Source of the DNA: Chloroflexota bacterium
Lineage (GTDB): Bacteria > Chloroflexota > Dormibacteria > Aeolococcales > Aeolococcaceae
Direction of reading: 5' to 3'
DNA length: 64,000 bases
Assembly: GCA_005880985.1 (NCBI GenBank)
Contig: VBIQ01000008.1
Span: 190,003-254,002, forward strand
Part shown: one piece after another, positions 19,950 to 30,230 of the stretch
Layout of the letters: every line of letters starts with the position of its first letter
Numbering within the stretch: position 1 is the stretch's first letter
Notes under the pieces: model-generated
What the model saw: only the letters and a program-made list of their open reading frames with translations
Databases searched by the model: none
Told to the model about the DNA's origin: nothing
Program-made: the position numbers and the translations under genes

Positions 19950-20678
19950 ATGGACCCGGTCGGCGTGCTCGCCGCGGTGGTGGCGCTCGCCGTCTACCCC
20001 GGCGGGCTCTTCCTCGGGCTGGTGGCGGCCGCGGTGGCTTCCCCGGCCCAGCGCTGGCGGCCGCGCGGCTGGACACCGACCGCGGTGGCCGGGATCGTGG
20101 GTGCCGGGCTCGCCGCCGCGCTGCTGCCGCTGGCGGGTGCTCCAGCCACCGCACTTCCCGGGAGTGGCGGCGGGGCGCAGACCAACCTGCTGGCGGTCGA
20201 GCTCCTCCTCGCCGTGGCGGTGGTGATCGCCGTCCCCGGGTCGTGGACGCGCCTCCGCCTGGCGACCGCGGCCGCCGCCGGCGCCGCCCCGCTCGCACTG
20301 GCCGCCGCCTCGTCGACGTTCGCCCTGCCGGCCGTCCTGGCGGCGTCGCGGCCGGGCCTGGGCGCGGCGCGCACTCTCGCCGGAGCGGCGCTGCTGCTGG
20401 CCGCTCCGTACGTGGTCGCCCCCGCCGAGGACACCGCCGCCAGCGCCCCGATGCTGGGGGTCTTCGCGCTGATGGCAGCGGTGCTGCTGGTGCCCCCGGC
20501 GGTGCTCGCGCGACCACCGGTGGTGGTCGAGGCGCTTGCCGTGCTCGCCGGGTGCCTCGTCTACGGTCTCGCCGGCCGGGTGGTCGCTCGCTCCCGGCTC
20601 CGCATCCTCATCCCGTTCCTGGCGCTCGGCCTCGCTGGCGCTTCCGTGGCGATGGCCGCGTTCGCCGCGCGCGCCTGA
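19950..20678 (+). CDS. Hypothetical membrane protein, faintly NuoH/HyfC-like
   Basis: 242 residues with about seven helices. An Arg-rich loop after the first helix (QRWRPRGWTP) and a later QTNLLAVELLLAVAVV segment faintly recall the first loops of NuoH/HyfC, the quinone-channel subunit, but the resemblance is too weak for a firm call. It closes the four-gene membrane cluster, 20 nt after the previous stop. A separate promoter for maf lies just downstream. Confidence 0.5.
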   Translation: MDPVGVLAAVVALAVYPGGLFLGLVAAAVASPAQRWRPRGWTPTAVAGIVGAGLAAALLPLAGAPATALPGSGGGAQTNLLAVELLLAVAVVIAVPGSWTRLRLATAAAAGAAPLALAAASSTFALPAVLAASRPGLGAARTLAGAALLLAAPYVVAPAEDTAASAPMLGVFALMAAVLLVPPAVLARPPVVVEALAVLAGCLVYGLAGRVVARSRLRILIPFLALGLAGASVAMAAFAARA

Positions 20679-20694
20679 CGCGCGCGTCGCGAAT

Positions 20695-20703
20695 TGCTAC
20701 GAT
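20695..20703 (+). promoter_or_regulatory. Extended -10 promoter upstream of maf
   Basis: TGC plus TACGAT (20698-20703). The leader to the maf ATG would be about 110 nt. Confidence 0.4.
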
Positions 20704-20819
20704 GGCCTCGCAGAGGCCGCCGTCACCATTTCGGGGGCATGCGCGGGCCATCGTCGGGCCCGCATCACCGTCGGCCTTTCATCGAGGACATTCATGAGCG
20801 GTCCCTGCCCGATGCGCGG

Positions 20820-21479
20820 ATGACGCGGATCGTCCTGGCGTCGACCAGCCCCCGGCGGCGTGAGCTGCTCACCCGAGCCGGGGTTCGTTTCAGCGTCGCC
20901 GACCCGCCGGACGACGTGCCCGTTCCTCCCGGAATGTGTTCCGACCTCGCGGTGCAACTGGTGGCACGGCACAAGGCGATGACGGTGGCCACCACCCGCC
21001 CCCCGGGCAGCTTCGTGATCGGCGCCGACACCATGGTGATCGGTCCCAAGGGCCCGTTGGGAAAGCCGCAGACGCCTCAGCGCGCACGCGAGATGCTGTG
21101 CTCGCTTCGCGGGCTGCGTCACACCGTGCTCACCGGTGTCTGCGCCATCGCCGCTCCCGGCGGCCCGGAGGTGCTCGGGGTCAGCCGTTCGGCGGTTCGC
21201 ATGCGCGACTTCTCGGACGCCGAGCTCGACGCCTACATCGCGTCGGGCGAGCCGCTGGACAAGGCGGGAGCGTATGCCGTGCAGGGTGCCGGAGGTGACC
21301 TGATCGAAGCCGTCGGTGGGCGCATCGACACCGTGGTCGGGCTCGACGTCGCCCTGGCGCTGCGGCTGCTCACCGAGGTCGGCTACCCGCTGCCGCTCCC
21401 GGCGGCCGCCGACCTCCCGCCGGCTCCGCACCGCTCCCACCGTCCCCTCTCGCCGATGCGCACCGCAGGGCGCATCTGA
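20820..21479 (+). CDS. maf: Maf nucleotide pyrophosphatase (septum formation family)
   Basis: 219-residue house-cleaning nucleotide pyrophosphatase that hydrolyses non-canonical NTPs such as dTTP/UTP or modified nucleotides. Family motifs: IVLASTSPRRRELL at the N-terminus, GADTMV in the middle with the catalytic acid, and KAGAYAVQGAGGDLIE near residue 150. The C-terminal 25 residues are Pro/His/Arg-rich and extra. ATG 20820 is fixed by the ASTSPRR motif beginning at residue 6. The following lipoprotein frame overlaps its stop codon. Confidence 0.93.
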   Translation: MTRIVLASTSPRRRELLTRAGVRFSVADPPDDVPVPPGMCSDLAVQLVARHKAMTVATTRPPGSFVIGADTMVIGPKGPLGKPQTPQRAREMLCSLRGLRHTVLTGVCAIAAPGGPEVLGVSRSAVRMRDFSDAELDAYIASGEPLDKAGAYAVQGAGGDLIEAVGGRIDTVVGLDVALALRLLTEVGYPLPLPAAADLPPAPHRSHRPLSPMRTAGRI

Positions 21480-22483
21480 CCTCGATCCTGCCCCGCCGGC
21501 ACCGGGGGACGCGGCTGCTCTGCCTGCTCCTCCTGGTGTCTCCGTCGCTGCTCCTGCTGAGCTGCGGCGGCGGCGCGAGTCAGCTGAGCGTCAGTGTTCG
21601 CGCTCTCAGCGGCAGCAGCATCAAGGGCGGCAAGAGTCCCAGCTACGCCGTCGACGTGGTCAACCAGGGACCTGGTGAGGTGAGCGGCGTGGGTGTGCGC
21701 GTCGATCTCCCGGCGGATTTCCGCTACCAGTCGACCAACTCCATCGAGATCGACCGCGGGGTGCGCACCGAGGCGACCGATCCCGAGGTGCGCAGCCCCG
21801 CTCCCCAGTGGGCGCTGTGGACCCTGTCCGCACCCGCGACCACCGCGGACGGAAGCGTGCACCGCTCGGTGGTGCGCATCACCTTCACCGCGCTCGCCGC
21901 CGGCAAGCCGGGCGACTACAACGTGGTCGCGCATGCGGGGAGCGAGACCGGGAGCAGCGACGTCAGCAGCACCCCGCTGGCGGTCCACCTGTCTCCAGCC
22001 TCGAGCCTCTCGTCGGTGGTGGTCGCGATCCAGAACAGCGCCCACCCTGGCGACACCGTCACCTACCGCGTCACCGTTCTCAATGACGGCACCGGGCCGG
22101 CTTCGGGAGTCAACGTGTTGCTCAGCCTGGCGTCACCGCTCGCCTTCAGCCGCACCGCCAGCCTGCAGGGAAACTTCTCGCGAACCGGCAGCGGCGACCC
22201 GACCGCGGGCTCACTGCTCGTCTACTACTCGGGCTTCACCATTCCCGCCCGCGGTGATGGCGGTCCGGGACGGCTCGCCATCGTCTTCGATGCCCGCGTC
22301 GCCACCGGTGCCAGTAGCGGGCGCTACACGCTGACCGGCCAGCTGACCGACAGCGACGGCGAGGTGGTCGCCATCGACAACGCCGCTCCGATCACCGTGC
22401 TCGGACCGACACCCCCGCCGTCGCCGTCGACGGCCGCGGGCGGCGCCGGCGGGTCGCCTCCGCCGGCGACTCCGGGATACTGA
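21476..22483 (+). CDS. Lipoprotein with CARDB/DUF11-like repeats, probable CTG start
   Basis: A lipoprotein signal (basic RRHRGTR, then LLCLLLLVSPSLLLLSC with lipobox Cys) is followed by two Ig-like beta domains of the DUF11/CARDB kind (PSYAVDVVNQGPGEVSG; DTVTYRVTVLNDGTGPASG) and a Pro/Gly-rich C-terminus. It is probably displayed outside the membrane. The only ATG/GTG/TTG start is GTG 21536, which would leave a signal with no basic region. The frame stays open to CTG 21476, whose CTGA overlaps the maf stop. I infer CTG 21476 (335 aa); the conservative version is 21536 (315 aa). Confidence 0.65.
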   Translation: MTSILPRRHRGTRLLCLLLLVSPSLLLLSCGGGASQLSVSVRALSGSSIKGGKSPSYAVDVVNQGPGEVSGVGVRVDLPADFRYQSTNSIEIDRGVRTEATDPEVRSPAPQWALWTLSAPATTADGSVHRSVVRITFTALAAGKPGDYNVVAHAGSETGSSDVSSTPLAVHLSPASSLSSVVVAIQNSAHPGDTVTYRVTVLNDGTGPASGVNVLLSLASPLAFSRTASLQGNFSRTGSGDPTAGSLLVYYSGFTIPARGDGGPGRLAIVFDARVATGASSGRYTLTGQLTDSDGEVVAIDNAAPITVLGPTPPPSPSTAAGGAGGSPPPATPGY

Positions 22484-22520
22484 CGCGGGCGCTCGCGACG
22501 GGCCTGGTCGCGCGATTGAG

Positions 22521-22529
22521 TGCTATTCT
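22521..22529 (+). promoter_or_regulatory. Extended -10 promoter of the rplU operon
   Basis: TGC plus TATTCT (22524-22529). It leaves an untranslated leader of about 68 nt before rplU, long for this genome, so leader-based autoregulation is possible. Confidence 0.5.
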
Positions 22530-22603
22530 GCCGGCTCGCGTCCGAGTTCGCGGCCACTCGCACCTTCTGCCGGCTGCGCGCGCCAATCCTCTTGCGGAGC
22601 TCC

Positions 22604-23191
22604 ATGTACGCCATCGTTCAGCAGGGTGGCCACCAGTACCGGGTCGCACCGGGCGACCGCCTGATGGTCGACCAGCTCGACGCGCCGGTCGGCAGCGTCG
22701 TCGCCCTCGCGCCGGTGCTGGTGGTCCAGGATGACAACCGTTTCCAGGCCGGCGCTCCCGCGGTCGAAGGCGCCCGCGTCGCTGCCCGGGTGGTGGCGCA
22801 TCGCTTCGCCAAGAAGATCCGCGTGTTCACCTTCAAGCCGAAGAAGCGCCACCGCCGCACCCAGGGCTACCGCAGCCACGTCACCGAGCTGCAGATCGAG
22901 GCGCTGCTGGCTGCGGGTGAACCGCTGCCGGTGAACGGGGCCGCCGCCAGCGAGACCGCGCCCGCGCCCGCCCGGCGCCCGCGGACGAGGCGAGCCGCGG
23001 CCGGCCCCGCGACGCGGGCCGCGGAGCAGGAGGCCGTGCCAGCGGCGGCGGCCGCTGCCGAGCCGAATGCGGCAGCAGCCCCGGAGCCCGCCGCCGATGC
23101 CGCCGCCGCCCGTCCGGCGCGGCGCCGCCCCCGGCGCCCGGCCGGGGAGCCGCAGGACGAGGCCGGCGGCCCGCAGCCAGAGGAGAGCTAG
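22604..23191 (+). CDS. rplU: 50S ribosomal protein L21 with long Ala-rich tail
   Basis: The first 100 or so residues are a normal bL21: MYAIVQQGGHQYRVAPGD at the start, and the 23S-binding FKPKKRHRRTQGYRSHVTEL. Bacterial L21 usually stops there. Here about 90 more residues follow, made of Ala, Pro, Arg and Glu with no hydrophobic core, apparently disordered. ATG 22604 matches the family N-terminus exactly. Heads the rplU-rpmA-obgE-nadD run, the classical ribosome-assembly cluster. Confidence 0.95.
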   Translation: MYAIVQQGGHQYRVAPGDRLMVDQLDAPVGSVVALAPVLVVQDDNRFQAGAPAVEGARVAARVVAHRFAKKIRVFTFKPKKRHRRTQGYRSHVTELQIEALLAAGEPLPVNGAAASETAPAPARRPRTRRAAAGPATRAAEQEAVPAAAAAAEPNAAAAPEPAADAAAARPARRRPRRPAGEPQDEAGGPQPEES

Positions 23192-23194
23192 GAC

Positions 23195-25435
<2,241 letters not shown>

Positions 25436-25448
25436 TAATGGGCTGCGC

Positions 25449-25796
25449 ATGACGCCCCTGCAGCTGGCCGAGCTGATCGCCATGGCCGCCGCCGACAAGA
25501 GGGCGCGTGAGGTCGCCACCATCGATGTCCGTGGCAAGACCACCGTCGCCGACTTCTTCGTCATCTGCGAGGGTGACACCGACCGGCAGGTTCGTGCCAT
25601 CGTTGACAATATCGAGGACGTCTGTCGGGAGAGCGGGATCCGTCCGCTCAACGTCGCCGGGGTGCGCGACGCCTCATGGGCGTGTCTCGATTTCGACTCG
25701 GTGATCGCCCATGTCTTCCTCCCCGGTGAGCGCATCTTCTACGACCTCGAGGGGCTCTGGGCCGAGGCGCGCCGCCGGCGGCGCAATGTCGGCTGA
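25449..25796 (+). CDS. rsfS: Ribosomal silencing factor RsfS
   Basis: 115 residues, the normal size. RsfS binds uL14 on the 50S subunit and prevents subunit joining in starvation. Conserved segments: AAADKRAREVATIDVRGKTTVADFFVICEG, written here in two parts (AAADKRA and TVADFFVICEG), then DRQVRAIVDNIED, GVRDASWACLDF and VIAHVFLPGERIFYDLE. ATG 25449 fits the family N-terminus. Last gene of the ribosome-assembly run. Confidence 0.95.
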   Translation: MTPLQLAELIAMAAADKRAREVATIDVRGKTTVADFFVICEGDTDRQVRAIVDNIEDVCRESGIRPLNVAGVRDASWACLDFDSVIAHVFLPGERIFYDLEGLWAEARRRRRNVG

Positions 25797-25799
25797 GCA

Positions 25800-25962
25800 A
25801 CGGCGGCCGCCGCCTGCCCGCTGACGGCAGGGGGACCGGCGTCGTACCCTTCGGCAGGCAAGGGAGGCCCTGAGAAAGGACCTCCCCCGGTTGGAGGGGA
25901 AGAACAGGGGGAAGTCCCCGGCCGGGGCTGCCGCGATCGGCGCCCGCACGGCGGTGGTGACG
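25800..25962 (-). ncRNA. Candidate structured RNA, possibly 6S-like
   Basis: Gene-free DNA behind a near-consensus minus-strand promoter. The predicted transcript starts near 25962 and could run about 160 nt to the rsfS end. By hand it folds as a long rod: an apical stem GGACTTCCCCC/GGGGGAGGTCC (25917-25907 with 25888-25878, 11 pairs including one G-U), then GGCC/GGCC and GGCAG/CTGCC segments separated by internal loops, a larger central bubble, a GGCG/CGCC pair and a GC-rich closing region. A side hairpin CCTGCC/GGCAGG occupies the 3' part. Length and shape resemble 6S RNA, but I cannot test covariation. No reading frame with family features is present. Confidence 0.4.
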
Positions 25963-25968
25963 GCCCCC

Positions 25969-25998
25969 TGTATAGCAGCGTACAACGCACTGTGTCAA
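25969..25998 (-). promoter_or_regulatory. Near-consensus sigma-70 type promoter, minus strand
   Basis: TTGACA (25998-25993), an 18 nt spacer ending in TGC, and TATACA (25974-25969). It is among the best promoters in the window, yet it points away from the rhomboid gene toward a gene-free stretch and the antisense side of rsfS. Confidence 0.65.
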
Positions 25999-26019
25999 GT
26001 TGCGTCATGAGGCTGGCTG

Positions 26020-27369
26020 TCAGCCGTTGAGCACCCCCGGCTGCGCGCTCGGCGGCTGGCTGAGCACCGAGGCGAGGTGCTGTCCGGCGATGCCCAGCGC
26101 GATCACGGCGGCGACCACCGCGGCGGCGAGGACCGCCTGTTCGATGCGTCGCAGAGCGCGTCCGCCGACGTCGCGGCGAGGGGCCAGCAGCAGTCCCAGC
26201 GCTGCGCCGGCGAGGAAGCCGCCGACGTGCACGTAGTTGTTGACGTGGGGGAAGACGAAACCGAAGACGAGGTTGAGGGCGGCGATGGTGATCGCGTACT
26301 GGCGGATCGAGGCGGTCACCCCAACCGGGACGTCCCGTCCCTGGACGCGGCCGAGCATCACCAGCATGCCGATCAGTCCGAAGACCCCACCCGACGCGCC
26401 GATGGCGGCGATGTCGGCGTGCGCCGACGACACGCCGACCACCGTGCAGGCAACCCAGAAGGCGCTGCCCAGACCAGCGGTGAGCACGAAGGTGCCGAGC
26501 AGGACCAGGCGACCATAGAGCTGCTCGACCAGCCGGCCGATGAAGAAGAGCGCGAAGCCGTTGCCGAGGATGTGGTAGGCGCTGCGGTCGTCGTGCAGGA
26601 AGGCACTGCTCAGGTACCGCCACCAGTCGTGCGCGGCGGCTCCGCTGTTCGCCAGGGCGCCGAAGTCGAACAGCGGGCTGCGCCCGGGCGCCTCGCGCGC
26701 GATCACGTCTCCCCGCAGCGTCTGCTCGACGATCCAGATGCCGACGAGCAGAGCGATCAGCCCATAGGTGACCAGGGGCGCGCTGATCATGGCGCGACGC
26801 GTGGGCTGGGCGTATCCGCCGGCGACCACCTGACGCTCGGCCAGATCGACCTGGGCAAGGGTCGGCACCGGTCGCCCCTCGCGCACCGCCCGCAGGTGGG
26901 CGCGCAGCTCTCCGAGCCCGGGGAGCCCGGGGGGCAGCGGAGTGAGTGCCTGCGCACCGCCGTCAGGGTCGAGGGCGACGGCACCGACGCTGACGGCGGG
27001 ACTGCCGGCGAGCTCCGGCTGGATGCGCGGCGGCGGCCCCAGGGCGACGAGCAGCACGTCGCAGCGCTCGGCACCCTGGACGGCGAGACGCTCACCGGCC
27101 CACTGCTCGGCCACCCGCAGGCGTTGCTCCAGGTCGCGCGCGGCCGCGTCGGGGTCGGCCGGAGGTTCGTAGAAGCCCACGAAGGCACCGCGCCGTCCCG
27201 TCCATGCGGCGGCGCCGAGCAGGTATTGACCGGAGAGTGGGCCGAGACGTCCGTCGCGGTCGTCGGTCAGGCGCAGCCGGTAGCGGGTGACCAGGTCGAA
27301 TGCCACCGCCAGCACGAGCGGTGGCGGCCCCGGGGGCAGTTCCTCCCCTGGCGGGGCCGTCTGTGACAT
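26020..27369 (-). CDS. Rhomboid family intramembrane serine protease
   Basis: 449 residues. A cytoplasmic N-terminal domain of about 200 residues, unrelated to known folds, precedes a six-to-seven-helix rhomboid core. Active-site residues are present: Ser near 325 in IGASGGVFGLIG and His near 381 in YVHVGGFLAG; WWRYLSSAFLHDD corresponds to the L1/W-R motif and HILGNGFALFFIG to the HxxxN motif. It cleaves membrane-protein substrates, unknown here. It starts 46 nt after the PBP1A stop on the same strand, so probably one operon. Confidence 0.88.
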   Translation of the reverse strand: MSQTAPPGEELPPGPPPLVLAVAFDLVTRYRLRLTDDRDGRLGPLSGQYLLGAAAWTGRRGAFVGFYEPPADPDAAARDLEQRLRVAEQWAGERLAVQGAERCDVLLVALGPPPRIQPELAGSPAVSVGAVALDPDGGAQALTPLPPGLPGLGELRAHLRAVREGRPVPTLAQVDLAERQVVAGGYAQPTRRAMISAPLVTYGLIALLVGIWIVEQTLRGDVIAREAPGRSPLFDFGALANSGAAAHDWWRYLSSAFLHDDRSAYHILGNGFALFFIGRLVEQLYGRLVLLGTFVLTAGLGSAFWVACTVVGVSSAHADIAAIGASGGVFGLIGMLVMLGRVQGRDVPVGVTASIRQYAITIAALNLVFGFVFPHVNNYVHVGGFLAGAALGLLLAPRRDVGGRALRRIEQAVLAAAVVAAVIALGIAGQHLASVLSQPPSAQPGVLNG

Positions 27370-27415
27370 CTGCGGCCAGTCTAGCGACGGGCGGAGCGCC
27401 GCCCGGCGGCCGCGG

Positions 27416-29860
27416 TCAGCGGTGCGCTGGCCGAGTCGGGATCGGACGCGGCGTGGGCGGCGGTGTCGGCGCCGGCTTGGGCGGCAGGGGCGGTGGGGGC
27501 GGCTGCGGCGCCGCCGATGGCGTCGGCGAGGGCGCGCGTGCCGGCGGTGTGGTCCCGATATAGGTGCACTGCCGGTTGGGATCGGCAGCGGGAGCGTAGT
27601 AGAAGCAGGAGCTGCCGCTTCCCGACGTCCCCCTCAGGAAGAAGTTGGCGTCGTCGCTGCCGCCTTCACCGATGATGTCGCTGGGCTTCTGATACCAGTC
27701 CTTCGGCGTCCCCGCGAGGGCGTGGCTCATGTAGTCGTTCCAGATCGGCGCCGCGCCGGTGATGCCGGTCGAACCCTCGAGGTGGCCGCAGTGGTCGTTC
27801 TTGGGCTGCAGGCCGAAACGGCGCAGATCCTGCGGGCTCCATGGCTGATCGATGCTCTCGCCGCGGCCGAGGCGCGCCGCCACGACCTTGCTGTCCTCGG
27901 GCCGCAGGCAGGAGAGGTCGGGGTTTCCCACCCAGACGGTGCTGACCAGTTGGGGTGTCCAGCCCACCGTCCAGTTGGCGGAGAAGAACTCGGTGGTTCC
28001 GGTCTTGGCGCTCACCCGCCGGTCGGACAGCGTCAGCTTGCTGTGATAGCCGAACTCCATCTGACGGTTGCCGTCGTTGCTGGTGATCTCGTTGATGATG
28101 AAGGCGACGCCGGCGTCGACCACCCGCCGTCCCGTGGCGGCGGCGTCGTGGGAATAGAGGGTCCGTCCGGTGCTCCGCTGGACCACCCGCAGCACCGGGG
28201 CCGGGTCATGCTGGACACCGAGATTGGCGACGGTGCTGACGCCGTCGGCCATCTCCAGCGGGCTGATGCCGTGACTCAGGCCGCCCAGGGTCGCGGCGTA
28301 GCTCAGCGGCCCCGGACGGTTGCCGGGCGCGGCCAGCGACCGCAGTCCCGACGCGATCTCGACGTCGGTGATCAGGGGGATGCCGACACGCGCCTCCACC
28401 TTGACCGCGGGAATGTTGAGCGAGTTGCCCAGGCACTTGGCGAGGGTGCAGACGCCGTGCAGCCTCCCGTCATAGTTGTGGGGCGAGTAGCCGGTGGTCG
28501 AACCGTCCTTGAGGGTGATGTAGGAGTCTTCGACCGGGCTGGTCATCGTGTATAGCCGTGAGGCGATCGCGCTGGTGTAGGTGAAGAGCTTGATCGTCGA
28601 CCCCGGCTGCAGCGGCCGGGTGGCCATGTTGAGCTGGCCGAATCCGGGATCGCTGTAGTTGGCGGTGCCGACCATCGCCAGGACCTCGCCGCTCCGTGGA
28701 TCCATGCTGACCATCGCACCGTCGTGTGCGTTGAAGGTCTTGGCGATGCCAGCAACGCCGTCCTGCAGTGCCCGCTCGGCGAGGTGCTGCTTGCCGAGGT
28801 CGAGCGAGCTGATGATCGTCATGCCGCCGCTCTCGACCGTGCTGGCGCCGAACTTCGCGGCCAGCTGCGGGGTGAGGGTCTTGTCGAGATAGTTGCGCAG
28901 GTAGTCGACGAAGTCGGGGGCGTTCGCCGGCTCGGACTCGTACCACGGATGAAAGGCGAGGGGCTCGGTGTAGGCGGCGTCCGCGATCAACTGGGTGATG
29001 TCACCGTTGTTGACCATCGCCTGCAGCACGACGTGCTGCCGCTGCTTGGCCAGCGGGTTCACCGTGGCACCGGGATCGTGGTTGAGAGGGTTGTAGATGG
29101 TCGGCGCGTTGGGGATGCCGGCCAGCATCGAGGCCTCTGCGAGGTTGAGATCGTGGGCGCCCTTGTGGAAGTAGAGCTCCGCGGCGCTCTCGATCCCGAC
29201 GGCGTGGTTTCCGAAGGAGATGCGGTTGAGATACATCTCCAGGATCTGGTCCTTCGAGAAGTTGCTCTCGATGTCGGCGCCCAGGATGAACTGCTTGACC
29301 TTGCGGGTGTACGACTGCTGACAGTCGCTGCCGGTGCAGAGGAAGCTGATCTTGGCGAGCTGTTCGGTGATCGTCGAAGCGCCCTGGGTGGTGCCCTGGT
29401 GCCGGACGTTGCTCCACGCCGCCTTGACGATTCGTGGCAGATCCCAGGAGCCGTTCTCGTAGAAGTGGCGGTCCTCCACGTCGATGGTCGCCAGCCGCAC
29501 CCAGCGGGACATGGACTTCAAGTCGATGTGCTGATGGCGGTAGTCGGGGTTGTGGAGGACGGCCAGCAGGGTGGTGCCGTCGCGGGCATAGACCGGGGAG
29601 TCGGAGACCGGCTCCATGGCGGCGATGGTGGCGGTGCTGGGCAGGTCGCTCTTCAGGCTCTGGTACTCGGCGAAGACCACCGCCGCGCCGGCCACCAGGA
29701 GCAGGGAGACGATCGCCAGCACCACCAGGGTGATGCGCACACCCCGACGATGGGTGAGGACACCCTGACGGCTGCGGCGGCCGTGCAGGCTGCTGCGGCG
29801 CCGCCTGCCGTTGGCGGTGGTGGCACGACCGATCGGTCGAGACGTGGAACGCTGGCTCAT
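27416..29860 (-). CDS. Bifunctional class A penicillin-binding protein (PBP1A type)
   Basis: 814-residue peptidoglycan synthase. A basic cytoplasmic N-terminus and one membrane helix (about 43-67) lead to the glycosyltransferase domain with its catalytic Glu in VEDRHFYENGSWD (about 128) and QGASTITEQLAK. The transpeptidase domain has SxxK as STIK in PGSTIKLFTY (about 420), SxN as SLN (about 480) and KTG in AKTGTTEFF (about 619). A Pro-rich disordered tail of about 45 residues ends the protein. It polymerises and cross-links the cell wall on the outer membrane face. No promoter hexamer was clear. Confidence 0.95.
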   Translation of the reverse strand: MSQRSTSRPIGRATTANGRRRRSSLHGRRSRQGVLTHRRGVRITLVVLAIVSLLLVAGAAVVFAEYQSLKSDLPSTATIAAMEPVSDSPVYARDGTTLLAVLHNPDYRHQHIDLKSMSRWVRLATIDVEDRHFYENGSWDLPRIVKAAWSNVRHQGTTQGASTITEQLAKISFLCTGSDCQQSYTRKVKQFILGADIESNFSKDQILEMYLNRISFGNHAVGIESAAELYFHKGAHDLNLAEASMLAGIPNAPTIYNPLNHDPGATVNPLAKQRQHVVLQAMVNNGDITQLIADAAYTEPLAFHPWYESEPANAPDFVDYLRNYLDKTLTPQLAAKFGASTVESGGMTIISSLDLGKQHLAERALQDGVAGIAKTFNAHDGAMVSMDPRSGEVLAMVGTANYSDPGFGQLNMATRPLQPGSTIKLFTYTSAIASRLYTMTSPVEDSYITLKDGSTTGYSPHNYDGRLHGVCTLAKCLGNSLNIPAVKVEARVGIPLITDVEIASGLRSLAAPGNRPGPLSYAATLGGLSHGISPLEMADGVSTVANLGVQHDPAPVLRVVQRSTGRTLYSHDAAATGRRVVDAGVAFIINEITSNDGNRQMEFGYHSKLTLSDRRVSAKTGTTEFFSANWTVGWTPQLVSTVWVGNPDLSCLRPEDSKVVAARLGRGESIDQPWSPQDLRRFGLQPKNDHCGHLEGSTGITGAAPIWNDYMSHALAGTPKDWYQKPSDIIGEGGSDDANFFLRGTSGSGSSCFYYAPAADPNRQCTYIGTTPPARAPSPTPSAAPQPPPPPLPPKPAPTPPPTPRPIPTRPAHR

Positions 29861-29927
29861 GAGATGTGGCCGGCGGGTGCCGGCGGGCCGTGACCGTGCA
29901 ACGGCGGCGGTCGGGGGCCGTTACGGG

Positions 29928-30083
29928 TCAGTGCGGTCGGAGAACGACGGCCAGACCGTAGAGGCCGGCCACCACCAGCAGCATAGCGGCGCCGACCAGC
30001 ACCAGGCCGATCCCCTCCTCGATCCAGAAGGGCCCGACCCGCCGCCGGCTGCGGGGCCCCTCGTCGATGGGGACTACGGACAT
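29928..30083 (-). CDS. Small single-pass membrane protein (51 aa)
   Basis: 51 residues: a charged N-terminus (PIDEGPRSRRRVG) and one membrane helix (IGLVLVGAAMLLVVAGLYGLAVV). Function unknown. ATG 30083 begins 8 nt after the -10 hexamer TACCGT (30096-30091), preceded by TGC, so the mRNA would be leaderless; that placement supports the gene. It is upstream of the PBP1A gene on the same strand with a 67 nt gap. The long upstream frame is antisense to the AAA+ gene and not real. Confidence 0.5.
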   Translation of the reverse strand: MSVVPIDEGPRSRRRVGPFWIEEGIGLVLVGAAMLLVVAGLYGLAVVLRPH

Positions 30084-30090
30084 TCCCGGG

Positions 30091-30099
30091 ACGGTAGCA
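30091..30099 (-). promoter_or_regulatory. Extended -10 promoter of the 51-residue membrane protein
   Basis: TGC plus TACCGT on the minus strand; the expected start lies 1 nt before ATG 30083. Confidence 0.45.
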
Positions 30100-30230
30100 C
30101 GGCGTCCGGGCCACCGACCCCGGGCCAGCAGGTCCAGGCTACCGTCCCATGCCGCGGTCGCGCCACGGCTGTATGACGGAAGCGTCGTCGCCTCGCCATA
30201 TTCGACGGGGGGCTGAGAGACTGCCTCCCG

